Part shown: positions 12,414-19,779 of the stretch, one piece after another
How the letters are laid out: each line of letters begins with the position of its first letter
Position numbering within the stretch: position 1 is the first letter of the stretch
NCBI GenBank assembly: GCA_009775705.1
Contig: VSQE01000044.1
Span: forward strand, 1 to 21,048
Direction: 5' to 3'
DNA from: Prevotellamassilia sp.
GTDB taxonomy: Bacteria; Bacteroidota; Bacteroidia; Bacteroidales; Bacteroidaceae
DNA length: 21,048 nucleotides
Notes under the pieces: generated by a model
What the model saw: only the letters and a program-made list of their open reading frames with translations
The model's database searches: none
What the model was told of the DNA's origin: nothing
Translations under genes and position numbers: made by a program

Positions 12414-15400
12414 TCACTTCACGGCGCTGAGACGCAGTTTGTACGTCAAGGGCCGCTCGGGCACGCAGTATTGTGGCAGCGTACCCACGTCCTGACCGCA
12501 GGAGGCGTTGCCTATACCGCGTGTCCAGGCGTCAAGATGAAGCACCGTATAGGGGCGTTCCTTCAGCTCCCACGTATGGGCGGCGTTCATCAGGTCGGCA
12601 TCGGTGTAGCGCAGGGCCGAGAATCCTACGTGCCCCTCGGTCTCGATTCTGAGACCGAAACCCTTGCCGTCCGAGAGAACCAGTTCACGCAACTGCTCAC
12701 GGCCACCAGTAGTCTGCGGCTTGATATAGCGTTCAGGCATATCGGCCACCGTCGTGCTGTAACGGCCGGCCAGTACTCCGTCGCGGCGGTCGCAGGTGTT
12801 CTCCCACGGACCGAGGGCGTAATAGTCCACACGGCCGAGGGCGGAATCCAACGCGCAGACAAGGCCGGCGCGGCGCAGGTGGGCGGATTTGGGAAGGAAA
12901 CGGGCCTCCACATCAACGATGCCCTGCGGATAAATGGTGTAGTCGATTTCCGTGTCGCACAGTTTGCCGCGGCGCACGGTCTTCACCACCGTGTTGCCGC
13001 CCTCGGTCGTAACGGTGCAGGTGCCCTTTTCCTCCAGTCCGTTGGAGGTATCGCCGAAGCGGTCGTTCTCTATCCAACGGTGATTGTCGTAGAGGAAACC
13101 CTGTCTGTCGGCAATGACCTCACGGCCCTTGAAGGCAAGCGACGTGAGCCGGCCGGTCTGCGGGTCGAAGGCCACCGAGACGTTGTCATTACCGATACGT
13201 ACCTCATGCAGCGCGCTTGTCTGAGCCAAAAGAGCTTTCGTGTCGCTTTGCAAGCGAGGCAGCGGACCGCGCTCCGTAAGGGTGAACTGGCGGGCGGCCA
13301 CCTCATGACCGGCGGGAGCATAGTTCTGCGCCTCACGGCAAACGACATGCAGGTTGAGCAGCGTCTCCATGCCGGCGGCAGCAGCCTTCTTCAGCGCAGC
13401 CTTAGGCAGTTTGAGCAAGAGCGTCAGACTATCGCCGGGAGCCACGGCACCGAGTTTCACGGTTTTGGTGCCCACAATGTTTCCGTCGCGCACCACCTCG
13501 TAGCGCAGGTCAAAGGGAGCCAATGTCTGGAAGGCATAGCCGTTGTACAGACGCACACCGGCCGTATTGTCCGAGGGGTCTACGTTGGTCAGGGCGAACT
13601 TCACGAACTGGTGGGCGGCTTTCACCTCCTTCAGTTTGGCGCTCTCGTGGCGCGTGGCGGGCAGGATGCCGTTGGAGCAGAAGTTACCCTGATGCGGGCC
13701 GGGGAAGTCATAGCCCGTATGCAGACGGAACAGTCCCTGCTTGATTTCTTTCGGCTCGTAAATGGCCTGGTCCACCCAGTCCCAGATACAGCCGCCGATA
13801 CACGATGTGCTGTTCTCGATAATGTTCCAGTATTCCGACAGATTGCCCACAGCATTGCCCATGGCATGGGCATATTCGCAGATAAACATGGGCTTGTCCA
13901 GTCCGGAGGTGTTCTTGTTCATCCACGCCATGCCAGGATACATCTTCGAGTAGAAGTCAGAGAATCGGCCGCCACCGTAGGAGCCGTTGGAACGTGTGCC
14001 CTCATAGTGGACGGGCCGGCTGTCGAGCCGCTTGGCAGCATCGTAGCAATAGCGGAAGTTCTCACCGTTGCCGGCCTCGTTACCGAGGCTCCACATGATG
14101 ACGGAGGGATGGTTGCGGTCGCGCAGCACCATGCGGTCGATGCGGTCCGTGAAGGCCGGCACCCACGAGGCACGGTCGCTGATGCTCTGGTTGGCATGGT
14201 CCTCCAGGTCGGCCTCGTCCACGACATACAGCCCGTAGTGGTCGAACATGGCATACATGCGCGCCGCGTTGGGATAGTGGCTGGTACGGATGGTGTTGAT
14301 GTTGTTCCGCTTCATCAGCAACACGTCGCGCAGCATCGACTCCGTGCGCACGGCGCGGCCGTAGAGCGGATCGCTGTCGTGGCGGTTCACACCTTTGAAG
14401 AGCACGCGCCGGCCGTTGATGTAGACCTGCGAGTCATGGATGCGGATGTCGCGGAAACCGTACTTGGTGGAGAAGGCCATCTCCTCGTTTCCGGCTTCGT
14501 CCTTCTGCACGACACGCACGGTATAGAGGTTCGGAGTTTCGGCCGTCCAAGGCAGCACATCCTTGAGTTCAAAAGGCACGTCTATCTTTCCACACTTGAC
14601 GGCGCCGTGCTCGTACTTAGCTACACGTTCGCCCACCTTGCGGCCGGCCGGGTCGTAAACCGTGACAAGCAGCGACTTGTCGCCTTTCAAGTCATCGCGG
14701 TTATCAAAATAGAGGCTCACGTTGAGCTTCGCGTTGCGGTAGCCGTCGAACAGCTGCGAGGTGATATAATGGTCGCGCACGGCCGTGCGGGGCATATTAT
14801 ATATATATACATCGCGGAAGATACCCGACATGCGGAACATGTCCTGACACTCCAGATAGGAACCGTCCGACCAGCGGAACACCTGCACGGCCAGCCGGTT
14901 CTCTCCCTTGCGCAGGTAGCGGGTCAGGTCGAACTCGGCCACGTTGTTCGAGCCTTGCGTATAGCCCACGTACTGCCCGTTGATCCAGACAAAGGCAGCG
15001 GAATAGATACCGCCAAAGTGGATGTAGGTGCGGCGCGCGTCCCAACCCTCGGGCAGCGTGAACGTGCGCACGTATGAGCCGACGGGGTTGATGCCGTAGT
15101 TCTTGCCGCCGTCGTTGAAGCCCGGACGGGCCTTGATGAAGGGCGGAGTATTGGAATGGGGATATTCCACGTTGCAGTAGATGGGGCGGTCATAGCCCTG
15201 CATCTCCCAGTTGGAGGGCACGGGAATGGTGTCCCATGCCGACACGTCGAAGCCCTCCTGCCAGAAGTCCTGCGGACGCTGCGAGGGTTCGGGAACGAAG
15301 TGGAAGCGCCACGTGCCGTTGAGACTATGGTAGCGCGAACTCTGCGGCACGGTCCAGGGCGTGGCGTAGTAAGCGGCATCGGCCAGCATCTCCTGCTCCG

Positions 15401-16445
15401 TGGCATAGGGCAGGAAAGTAGCCGCACCCGGCTCCTTGTTCTCGGCAAAGACGGTCTCGTCCTCCCAATAGGGCGATTTGATTTTGGGCTTCTCCACCTG
15501 TTCGAAGGTGAACCACGCCTCGCGGTCCTTCGCGTCATAGGGCACAAGGCGCAGACGACCGTCGCGCAGGGCATACATCTTGCCGGCCTTCCGCTCCGAG
15601 GCGGAAAGGATGCGCCAGGCCCCGTCCTGTCCCACCGGTTCGAAGCGGAACTGCGCGTTGTTCCATACGCCCTCCTGCGCGGGCCACTGCAACAGGTAGT
15701 CGATGGCGGCATTGTCACCGCCGTCATCGAAATGCTGCGTGTAGAAAGCGTTCTCCACCACGCGGCGGTCCAGGTCGAGCATCTTGACCGTCCAGTACTG
15801 TCCGCGGTTGCCGGCATCGGCCTTCTCGCCCACGATGCGCGCGTTGTTCTCGCCCGAATCGCCATTGCCCAGCACCAGTTCGGGATGAGCCACGGAACGG
15901 ATGCGGTAGGTCAGCGCCACGTCGAAGCCGGCCTTGTCGGCCTCGGCGATACGGAAGCGCGCGGCCTTGTCGGCGGCCGCCTTCGCCTTGGGCAGCAGTG
16001 CCACGCTGCCGTCGGGCCTCACTGCGGCGGCCATGTCGGACCGGTTAGTCGGGACGAGCAGGACAGTACCGCCCGCCGCCGGCTCCGTCTTCCAGAGCTG
16101 CGCCTCGTCCGACCCGTTGTTCTCGCCCTGCTCCACACGGTCGCCCTCGGTGCGGACGGCCCGGTTGCTGAAGGGGTTGATGATGCGCCACGAACCGGAA
16201 AGTTCAGAGAGCGTCCAATACTGCGACACGTCCGCCGCATCAGGCGCCGCCATCTGCAACTTGCCTCCGGCCGTCATGCCGAGCGCCTTGCCCGACCTGT
16301 CGGCCTGCGAAATAACGCGGTAGAGACTGCCTCTCACATAGGCGTCTTGCGCCCAGCCTGCACCCGCCGCCGAAAACAGCAGCAGCATAAGCAGGCAACG
16401 AATTTGCTGAATCTTACAAGACATCATGTTTTTTATATTAATCAT
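12414..16445 (-). CDS. Secreted GH2 beta-galactosidase with ricin-like N-terminal extension
   Basis: A 1343-residue LacZ-type glycoside hydrolase family 2 enzyme expected to release terminal beta-galactose. A signal peptide (LLMLLLFSAAGAGWA, about to residue 33) sends it to the periplasm or surface. Residues about 36-320 are not part of a standard LacZ: they carry QxW triplets at 75-77, 116-118 and 216-218, the mark of ricin-type beta-trefoil lectins, so this is probably a sugar-binding module. The GH2 part follows: sugar-binding domain about 345-550, immunoglobulin-like domain about 555-665, TIM barrel about 667-960, and later domains including a beta-galactosidase small-chain-like end (from about 1105). 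Acid/base E790 (WSLGNEAG) and nucleophile E857 (FICEYAHAMGN) are intact, as are NRHD (687-690), TSHYPN (721-726) and WDWVDQ (888-893). M1, M7 and M8 are all possible starts. Confidence 0.95.
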   Translation of the reverse strand: MINIKNMMSCKIQQIRCLLMLLLFSAAGAGWAQDAYVRGSLYRVISQADRSGKALGMTAGGKLQMAAPDAADVSQYWTLSELSGSWRIINPFSNRAVRTEGDRVEQGENNGSDEAQLWKTEPAAGGTVLLVPTNRSDMAAAVRPDGSVALLPKAKAAADKAARFRIAEADKAGFDVALTYRIRSVAHPELVLGNGDSGENNARIVGEKADAGNRGQYWTVKMLDLDRRVVENAFYTQHFDDGGDNAAIDYLLQWPAQEGVWNNAQFRFEPVGQDGAWRILSASERKAGKMYALRDGRLRLVPYDAKDREAWFTFEQVEKPKIKSPYWEDETVFAENKEPGAATFLPYATEQEMLADAAYYATPWTVPQSSRYHSLNGTWRFHFVPEPSQRPQDFWQEGFDVSAWDTIPVPSNWEMQGYDRPIYCNVEYPHSNTPPFIKARPGFNDGGKNYGINPVGSYVRTFTLPEGWDARRTYIHFGGIYSAAFVWINGQYVGYTQGSNNVAEFDLTRYLRKGENRLAVQVFRWSDGSYLECQDMFRMSGIFRDVYIYNMPRTAVRDHYITSQLFDGYRNAKLNVSLYFDNRDDLKGDKSLLVTVYDPAGRKVGERVAKYEHGAVKCGKIDVPFELKDVLPWTAETPNLYTVRVVQKDEAGNEEMAFSTKYGFRDIRIHDSQVYINGRRVLFKGVNRHDSDPLYGRAVRTESMLRDVLLMKRNNINTIRTSHYPNAARMYAMFDHYGLYVVDEADLEDHANQSISDRASWVPAFTDRIDRMVLRDRNHPSVIMWSLGNEAGNGENFRYCYDAAKRLDSRPVHYEGTRSNGSYGGGRFSDFYSKMYPGMAWMNKNTSGLDKPMFICEYAHAMGNAVGNLSEYWNIIENSTSCIGGCIWDWVDQAIYEPKEIKQGLFRLHTGYDFPGPHQGNFCSNGILPATRHESAKLKEVKAAHQFVKFALTNVDPSDNTAGVRLYNGYAFQTLAPFDLRYEVVRDGNIVGTKTVKLGAVAPGDSLTLLLKLPKAALKKAAAAGMETLLNLHVVCREAQNYAPAGHEVAARQFTLTERGPLPRLQSDTKALLAQTSALHEVRIGNDNVSVAFDPQTGRLTSLAFKGREVIADRQGFLYDNHRWIENDRFGDTSNGLEEKGTCTVTTEGGNTVVKTVRRGKLCDTEIDYTIYPQGIVDVEARFLPKSAHLRRAGLVCALDSALGRVDYYALGPWENTCDRRDGVLAGRYSTTVADMPERYIKPQTTGGREQLRELVLSDGKGFGLRIETEGHVGFSALRYTDADLMNAAHTWELKERPYTVLHLDAWTRGIGNASCGQDVGTLPQYCVPERPLTYKLRLSAVK

Positions 16446-16578
16446 TTAAACAATTCATTTTCTTTCTCCCTGTTCCGTCCGCTTCCACGAAGCATCCTTC
16501 AGGAACAGCCCCGGGACACAAAACAGAAAAGCGAGAGAAGTGTTCTCATAGTCAGAATGCTTTTTATACAAATTACGA

Positions 16579-16586
16579 CAAATATA
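16579..16586 (-). promoter_or_regulatory. -7 box of the beta-galactosidase gene
   Basis: TATATTTG on the minus strand within GTTGTATATTTGTCG. The -33 region is T-rich without a clear TTTG. The leader would be about 130 nt. Confidence 0.5.
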
Positions 16587-16773
16587 CAACAAAAAAACGA
16601 AGCGCGACAGCCCACGAAGACAAATTGACATCACCGATGTTTTTTCCGTCCGTAACGTGTCTTCCGCAGGAACGGCGAAAGCGCGTAAGCGGGAGAGAAT
16701 CCCACTCCCCGGAAATCTCTTTTTTTAAGAAAAATAAAGAGGGGAAGATGGGGAGAGACACAAAGTAATTTCG

Positions 16774-16781
16774 TACTTTTG
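16774..16781 (+). promoter_or_regulatory. -7 box of mdh
   Basis: TACTTTTG followed by CAGAAA fits TAnnTTTG; the expected leader to the mdh ATG at 16840 is about 50 nt. No TTTG at the -33 position. Confidence 0.6.
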
Positions 16782-16839
16782 CAGAAACGGGACAAACCGA
16801 CAGAACATTATCCATAACTTTATAAACAAACATACGACT

Positions 16840-17832
16840 ATGGCTTTTTTGACCAACGACAAACTTGTGATTGTAGGAGCTGCCGGCATGATCGGCTCCA
16901 ACATGGTTCAGTCCGCCCTGATGATGGGCCTCACCTCGAACATCTGCCTCTATGACGTGTTCTCGCCCGAAGGTGTGGCCGAGGAGATGCGCCAGTGCGG
17001 CTTCGGCGATGTGAACATCACGGCTACGACCGATGTGGCCGAGGCTTTCAAGGATGCCAAATACATCATATCCTCGGGCGGCGCTCCCCGTAAGGAAGGC
17101 ATGACCCGCGAGGACCTGCTGAAAGGCAACTGCGAGATCGCCGAGCAGTTGGGCAAAAACATCAAACAGTACTGCCCCGATGTGAAGCACGTGGTAATCA
17201 TCTTCAACCCCGCCGACCTGACGGGTCTGGTAACCCTGCTCTACTCGGGCCTGAAACCCTCGCAGGTAACCACCCTGGCCGCTCTGGACAGCACCCGCCT
17301 GCAAAGCGCGCTGGCCAAGAAGTTCGGCGTGATGCAGAGCGAAGTGACAGGCTGCGCCACCTATGGCGGCCACGGCGAACAGATGGCCGTATACGGATCG
17401 GCCGTGAAGATTGCCGGACGCCCGCTGACGGACATCATCGGCACCGATGAATTCCCCGAAGCCGAATGGGAACAGATGAAGAAGGACGTGACGCAGGGCG
17501 GCGCCGCCATCATCAAACTGCGCGGCCGCAGTTCCTTCCAAAGCCCGTCCTACCTGAGCGTGGAAATGATCCGCTCGGTGATGGGCGGCGAGAAATTCCG
17601 CTACCCCGCAGGCACATTCGTGAACAACGAGAAATACAGCCACATCATGATGGCCATGGACACCACGCTCGACGCTACGGGCTGCCACTACGTGATGCCC
17701 GAAGGAACTGCCGAGGAGCAGGCCAAACTGGATGCCAGCTACGCCCACCTCTGCAAGATGCGCGATGAACTGGTGACGCTGAACATCGTTCCCGAAATAG
17801 CCAAGTGGAAGGAAATCAACCCGAACCTGTAA
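16840..17832 (+). CDS. mdh: Malate dehydrogenase (Bacteroidales type)
   Basis: Interconverts malate and oxaloacetate with NAD(H). In fermenting Bacteroidales it runs mainly in the reductive direction toward fumarate and succinate, downstream of PEP carboxykinase, whose gene lies at the end of this window. The 330 residues are full length for the group. Seen: NAD-binding VGAAGMIG (12-19) with D39 ending the second strand, active-site loop PRKEGMTR (R84 and R90 bind substrate), N123 (FNPAD), D150 and R153 (LDSTR) and catalytic H178 (YGGHGEQM). Own promoter and terminator, so monocistronic. Confidence 0.95.
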   Translation: MAFLTNDKLVIVGAAGMIGSNMVQSALMMGLTSNICLYDVFSPEGVAEEMRQCGFGDVNITATTDVAEAFKDAKYIISSGGAPRKEGMTREDLLKGNCEIAEQLGKNIKQYCPDVKHVVIIFNPADLTGLVTLLYSGLKPSQVTTLAALDSTRLQSALAKKFGVMQSEVTGCATYGGHGEQMAVYGSAVKIAGRPLTDIIGTDEFPEAEWEQMKKDVTQGGAAIIKLRGRSSFQSPSYLSVEMIRSVMGGEKFRYPAGTFVNNEKYSHIMMAMDTTLDATGCHYVMPEGTAEEQAKLDASYAHLCKMRDELVTLNIVPEIAKWKEINPNL

Positions 17833-17858
17833 AAAGGACCGACATTTCCACGAGATAC

Positions 17859-17896
17859 ATCCTCCCGTTGCCCCACGGACAGCGGGAGGATTTTTT
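17859..17896 (+). terminator. Terminator of mdh
   Basis: A 9-bp stem ATCCTCCCG (17859-17867)/CGGGAGGAT (17883-17891) followed by TTTTT to 17896, 27 bases after the stop: a strong intrinsic terminator. Confidence 0.9.
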
Positions 17897-17973
17897 AATG
17901 GATACCGGAAAGCGGCACGGCCGCTTTTCACTACTTCCGGCAAACCGCAAAACAGGAAACACACGGTCTTTTT

Positions 17974-18054
17974 TTTACAAGGCATGTAAAAACTTTTACA
18001 AGGCGTGTAAAAAAATTTACAAGGCACGTAAAAACTTTTTACACGCCTTGTAAA
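17974..18054. repeat. Array of four 17-bp near-palindromic repeats, 21-bp spacing
   Basis: Units at 17974-17990, 17995-18011 and 18016-18032 read TTTACAAGGC-NN-GTAAA with variable central bases AT, GT and AC. The fourth (18038-18054) is the exact reverse complement of the second. The first three start exactly 21 bp apart. Units 3 and 4 can pair into a hairpin of about 19 bp with two mismatches and one unpaired base. The array lies between the mdh terminator and the 3' end of the convergent murI gene. It could be a family of dispersed intergenic repeats, a protein-binding array or a second transcription stop; the window contains no other copy. Confidence 0.75.
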
Positions 18055-18103
18055 TTTCCCGTCAACAATACTTTTTTATCCGGAACAGAGCGGAGCGGGG
18101 AAA

Positions 18104-18955
18104 TTACCCCAGGGAGATCCGCTCCACGTCCACTTCCTTCTCACGCATAAAGAGAAGGGCGCTCTCGCGGAACTTCTCCGGACTTTCGGTGGTGAGGTAG
18201 CGGCTGCGTCCTCCCTTGCCGCACCGGCGGTCCATATCGGGGTGGCGGCGCAGATAGTCGGCCAGACTGGCGGCCACATACTCGCCCTGAGTGACGATAC
18301 GCACCCCGGCAGGAGTATACTTCACGATCTTCTCCATCAGCAGCGGATAGTGGGTACAGGCCAGTATCAGCGTGTCGATGTCCGGATCCGTGCGGAGGAT
18401 GCCCTCTACGCGCTTCTTCACGAAATAATCGGCCCCGGGCGAATCGAACTCATCGTTCTCGACCAGCGGGACCCACATGGGACAGGCCTGTCCCGTGACG
18501 GCAATCTCGGGATGCAATTTATGAATCTCCATCTCGTAGGAACGCGACAGAATGGTTCCCGTCGTCGCCAACACGCCGACATGACGGGAACGGGTGATGC
18601 CGCCGACAGCCTCCACCGTAGGCAGGATGACTCCCAGCACACGCCGGGTGGGGTCGATGCGCGAGAGATCGTTCTGCTGGATGGAACGCAGGGCTTTGGC
18701 CGAAGCGGTGTTGCAGGCCAGTATCACGAGATTGCACCCGCGGGCAAACAGGGCCTCCACCGCCTGAAGCGTATATTCATAGACCACCTCGAAGGAATGG
18801 GAACCATAGGGCGCACGGGCGTTATCGCCCAGATACAGATAGTCATACTGCGGCATGAGCTGGCGTATCTGACGCAGAATAGTCAGTCCGCCATAGCCGG
18901 AGTCGAACACACCGACAGGCCCGGCAGCGGAAACTTTCGTGGAAGACAGGCTCAT
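18104..18955 (-). CDS. murI: Glutamate racemase
   Basis: Makes D-glutamate from L-glutamate in the cytoplasm for peptidoglycan synthesis. Taking the ATG at 18955 gives 283 residues, normal for the family. Seen: GVFDSGYGGL (15-24, with the active-site Asp-Ser), the two catalytic cysteines C81 (LACNTAS) and C200 (LACTHYP), and GDNARAPYG (43-51). The frame continues upstream in phase, but the ATG at 18955 overlaps the ompH stop as ATGA, the usual sign of translational coupling, and the family begins right there. It is co-transcribed with ompH. Confidence 0.95.
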   Translation of the reverse strand: MSLSSTKVSAAGPVGVFDSGYGGLTILRQIRQLMPQYDYLYLGDNARAPYGSHSFEVVYEYTLQAVEALFARGCNLVILACNTASAKALRSIQQNDLSRIDPTRRVLGVILPTVEAVGGITRSRHVGVLATTGTILSRSYEMEIHKLHPEIAVTGQACPMWVPLVENDEFDSPGADYFVKKRVEGILRTDPDIDTLILACTHYPLLMEKIVKYTPAGVRIVTQGEYVAASLADYLRRHPDMDRRCGKGGRSRYLTTESPEKFRESALLFMREKEVDVERISLG

Positions 18956-19470
18956 GGCTTGACGGCATTCAGTTTTTTGATGACAAAAGGAGCGGCGTTT
19001 TCCGACACGGAGGGATGCAGAAAGGGAAAAGTCTCCATATCGGTATTGACCACACACTCGTAGCCGCGTTCCCGTCCCACCTCGGCAATAGCCTTGTTCA
19101 GACGCTCACGGATGGGACGACGCATATCAGCCTCCGCACTGACAAGCAGACTGTCGGCCGAGCGGCGGAAGGCCATCCCCTTCTCCATGGCCTCCTGCAA
19201 ATCGCGCTGGCGCTTGAGAAGAATGTTCTGCGGAAAGTCCTTCTGCCCTTGCAGAAACTCCGCAAACATACGCCGAAAAGAAGTCTCGTTATAGAGCGCC
19301 TCGGCCTCGTACTTCTTGCGCAGGTTCTCCATCTGGCTCTTCATCTCGGCATATTCAGGCATGGAACACATCAGGCTGTCGTAACTCAGATAGCCGTACT
19401 TGATTTCGGTCTGGGCCGACGCCGCGAAGGCCACCAGGCTGAAGAAAACAACTGTTAGATACTTTTTCAT
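18952..19470 (-). CDS. OmpH/Skp-family periplasmic chaperone
   Basis: Skp/OmpH proteins hold unfolded outer-membrane proteins in the periplasm on the way to the Bam machine. Starting at the ATG at 19470 gives 172 residues with a clear signal peptide (MKKYLTVVFFSLVAFAASAQ). Next come the short strand IKYGYLSYDSLM, a long charged helical hairpin (about 38-125) and a closing strand region (GYECVVNTD, then SENAAPFVIKK). The order ompH then murI on one strand is common in Bacteroidales. An upstream in-frame ATG at 19515 would put 15 extra residues before the signal peptide and lies at the promoter, so it is rejected. Confidence 0.88.
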   Translation of the reverse strand: MKKYLTVVFFSLVAFAASAQTEIKYGYLSYDSLMCSMPEYAEMKSQMENLRKKYEAEALYNETSFRRMFAEFLQGQKDFPQNILLKRQRDLQEAMEKGMAFRRSADSLLVSAEADMRRPIRERLNKAIAEVGRERGYECVVNTDMETFPFLHPSVSENAAPFVIKKLNAVKP

Positions 19471-19512
19471 GTGGCAGTAGGTGTTTTGTAGATATACAAT
19501 ATATATATGCTG

Positions 19513-19544
19513 CAAAAGTAGTACTATTTTTTGAATGGGACAAA
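19513..19544 (-). promoter_or_regulatory. Promoter of the ompH-murI operon
   Basis: TTTG (19544-19541), a 20-base spacer, then TACTTTTG (19520-19513) on the minus strand: a full consensus match about 43 bases before the ompH ATG. Confidence 0.75.
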
Positions 19545-19691
19545 CAAAGGCTGCGGGTGTCCGACAGGATTTGCAAACCCGAACTTACAAATTTTCGGTT
19601 TGTTGCATAAAATTGCCAAAAATGAATTAATATTTACCTGTCGCACAAGGAAATTCTTGGCTTTTTTATGTCGGACAAAAATCTTTTTCCG

Positions 19692-19699
19692 TACCTTTG
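19692..19699 (+). promoter_or_regulatory. -7 box of pckA
   Basis: TACCTTTG followed by CTACGG, about 80 bases before the ATG. No clear -33 TTTG. Together with the ompH promoter it makes the 310-base gap a divergent promoter region; no other signal was seen in it. Confidence 0.6.
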
Positions 19700-19779
19700 C
19701 TACGGTATAGGGAAAGCGGGCAAGCGTCCCGACCTGTCCCTCCGCAAAAAATCATTCATTAATCATTCTATAAAATATT

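Larger units (their letters stand above)
16446..16839. other. Intergenic region with divergent promoters
   Basis: About 394 bases between the divergent beta-galactosidase and mdh genes. A leftward -7 box lies at 16579-16586 and a rightward one at 16774-16781; I see no operator-like palindrome or gene between them. Confidence 0.5.

Noticed and set aside
12408..15077. 889-codon plus-strand open frame opposite the beta-galactosidase gene
   Set aside because: The minus strand has intact GH2 catalytic motifs; the plus frame is rich in His, Val, Arg and Gly with no domain, as expected from an antisense shadow.
9393..16445. Polysaccharide-utilisation locus made of the barrel protein and beta-galactosidase
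   Set aside because: The genes are convergent, no SusD-like protein, sensor or sigma/anti-sigma pair is present, and the barrel protein is not a typical SusC.
16573..18027. 484-codon minus-strand open frame across mdh and the repeat array
   Set aside because: mdh on the plus strand is unmistakable; the minus frame is an antisense shadow whose start comes from the repeats.
17974..18054. CRISPR array
   Set aside because: Only four short units, spacers of 4-5 bases and one unit inverted; no cas genes.
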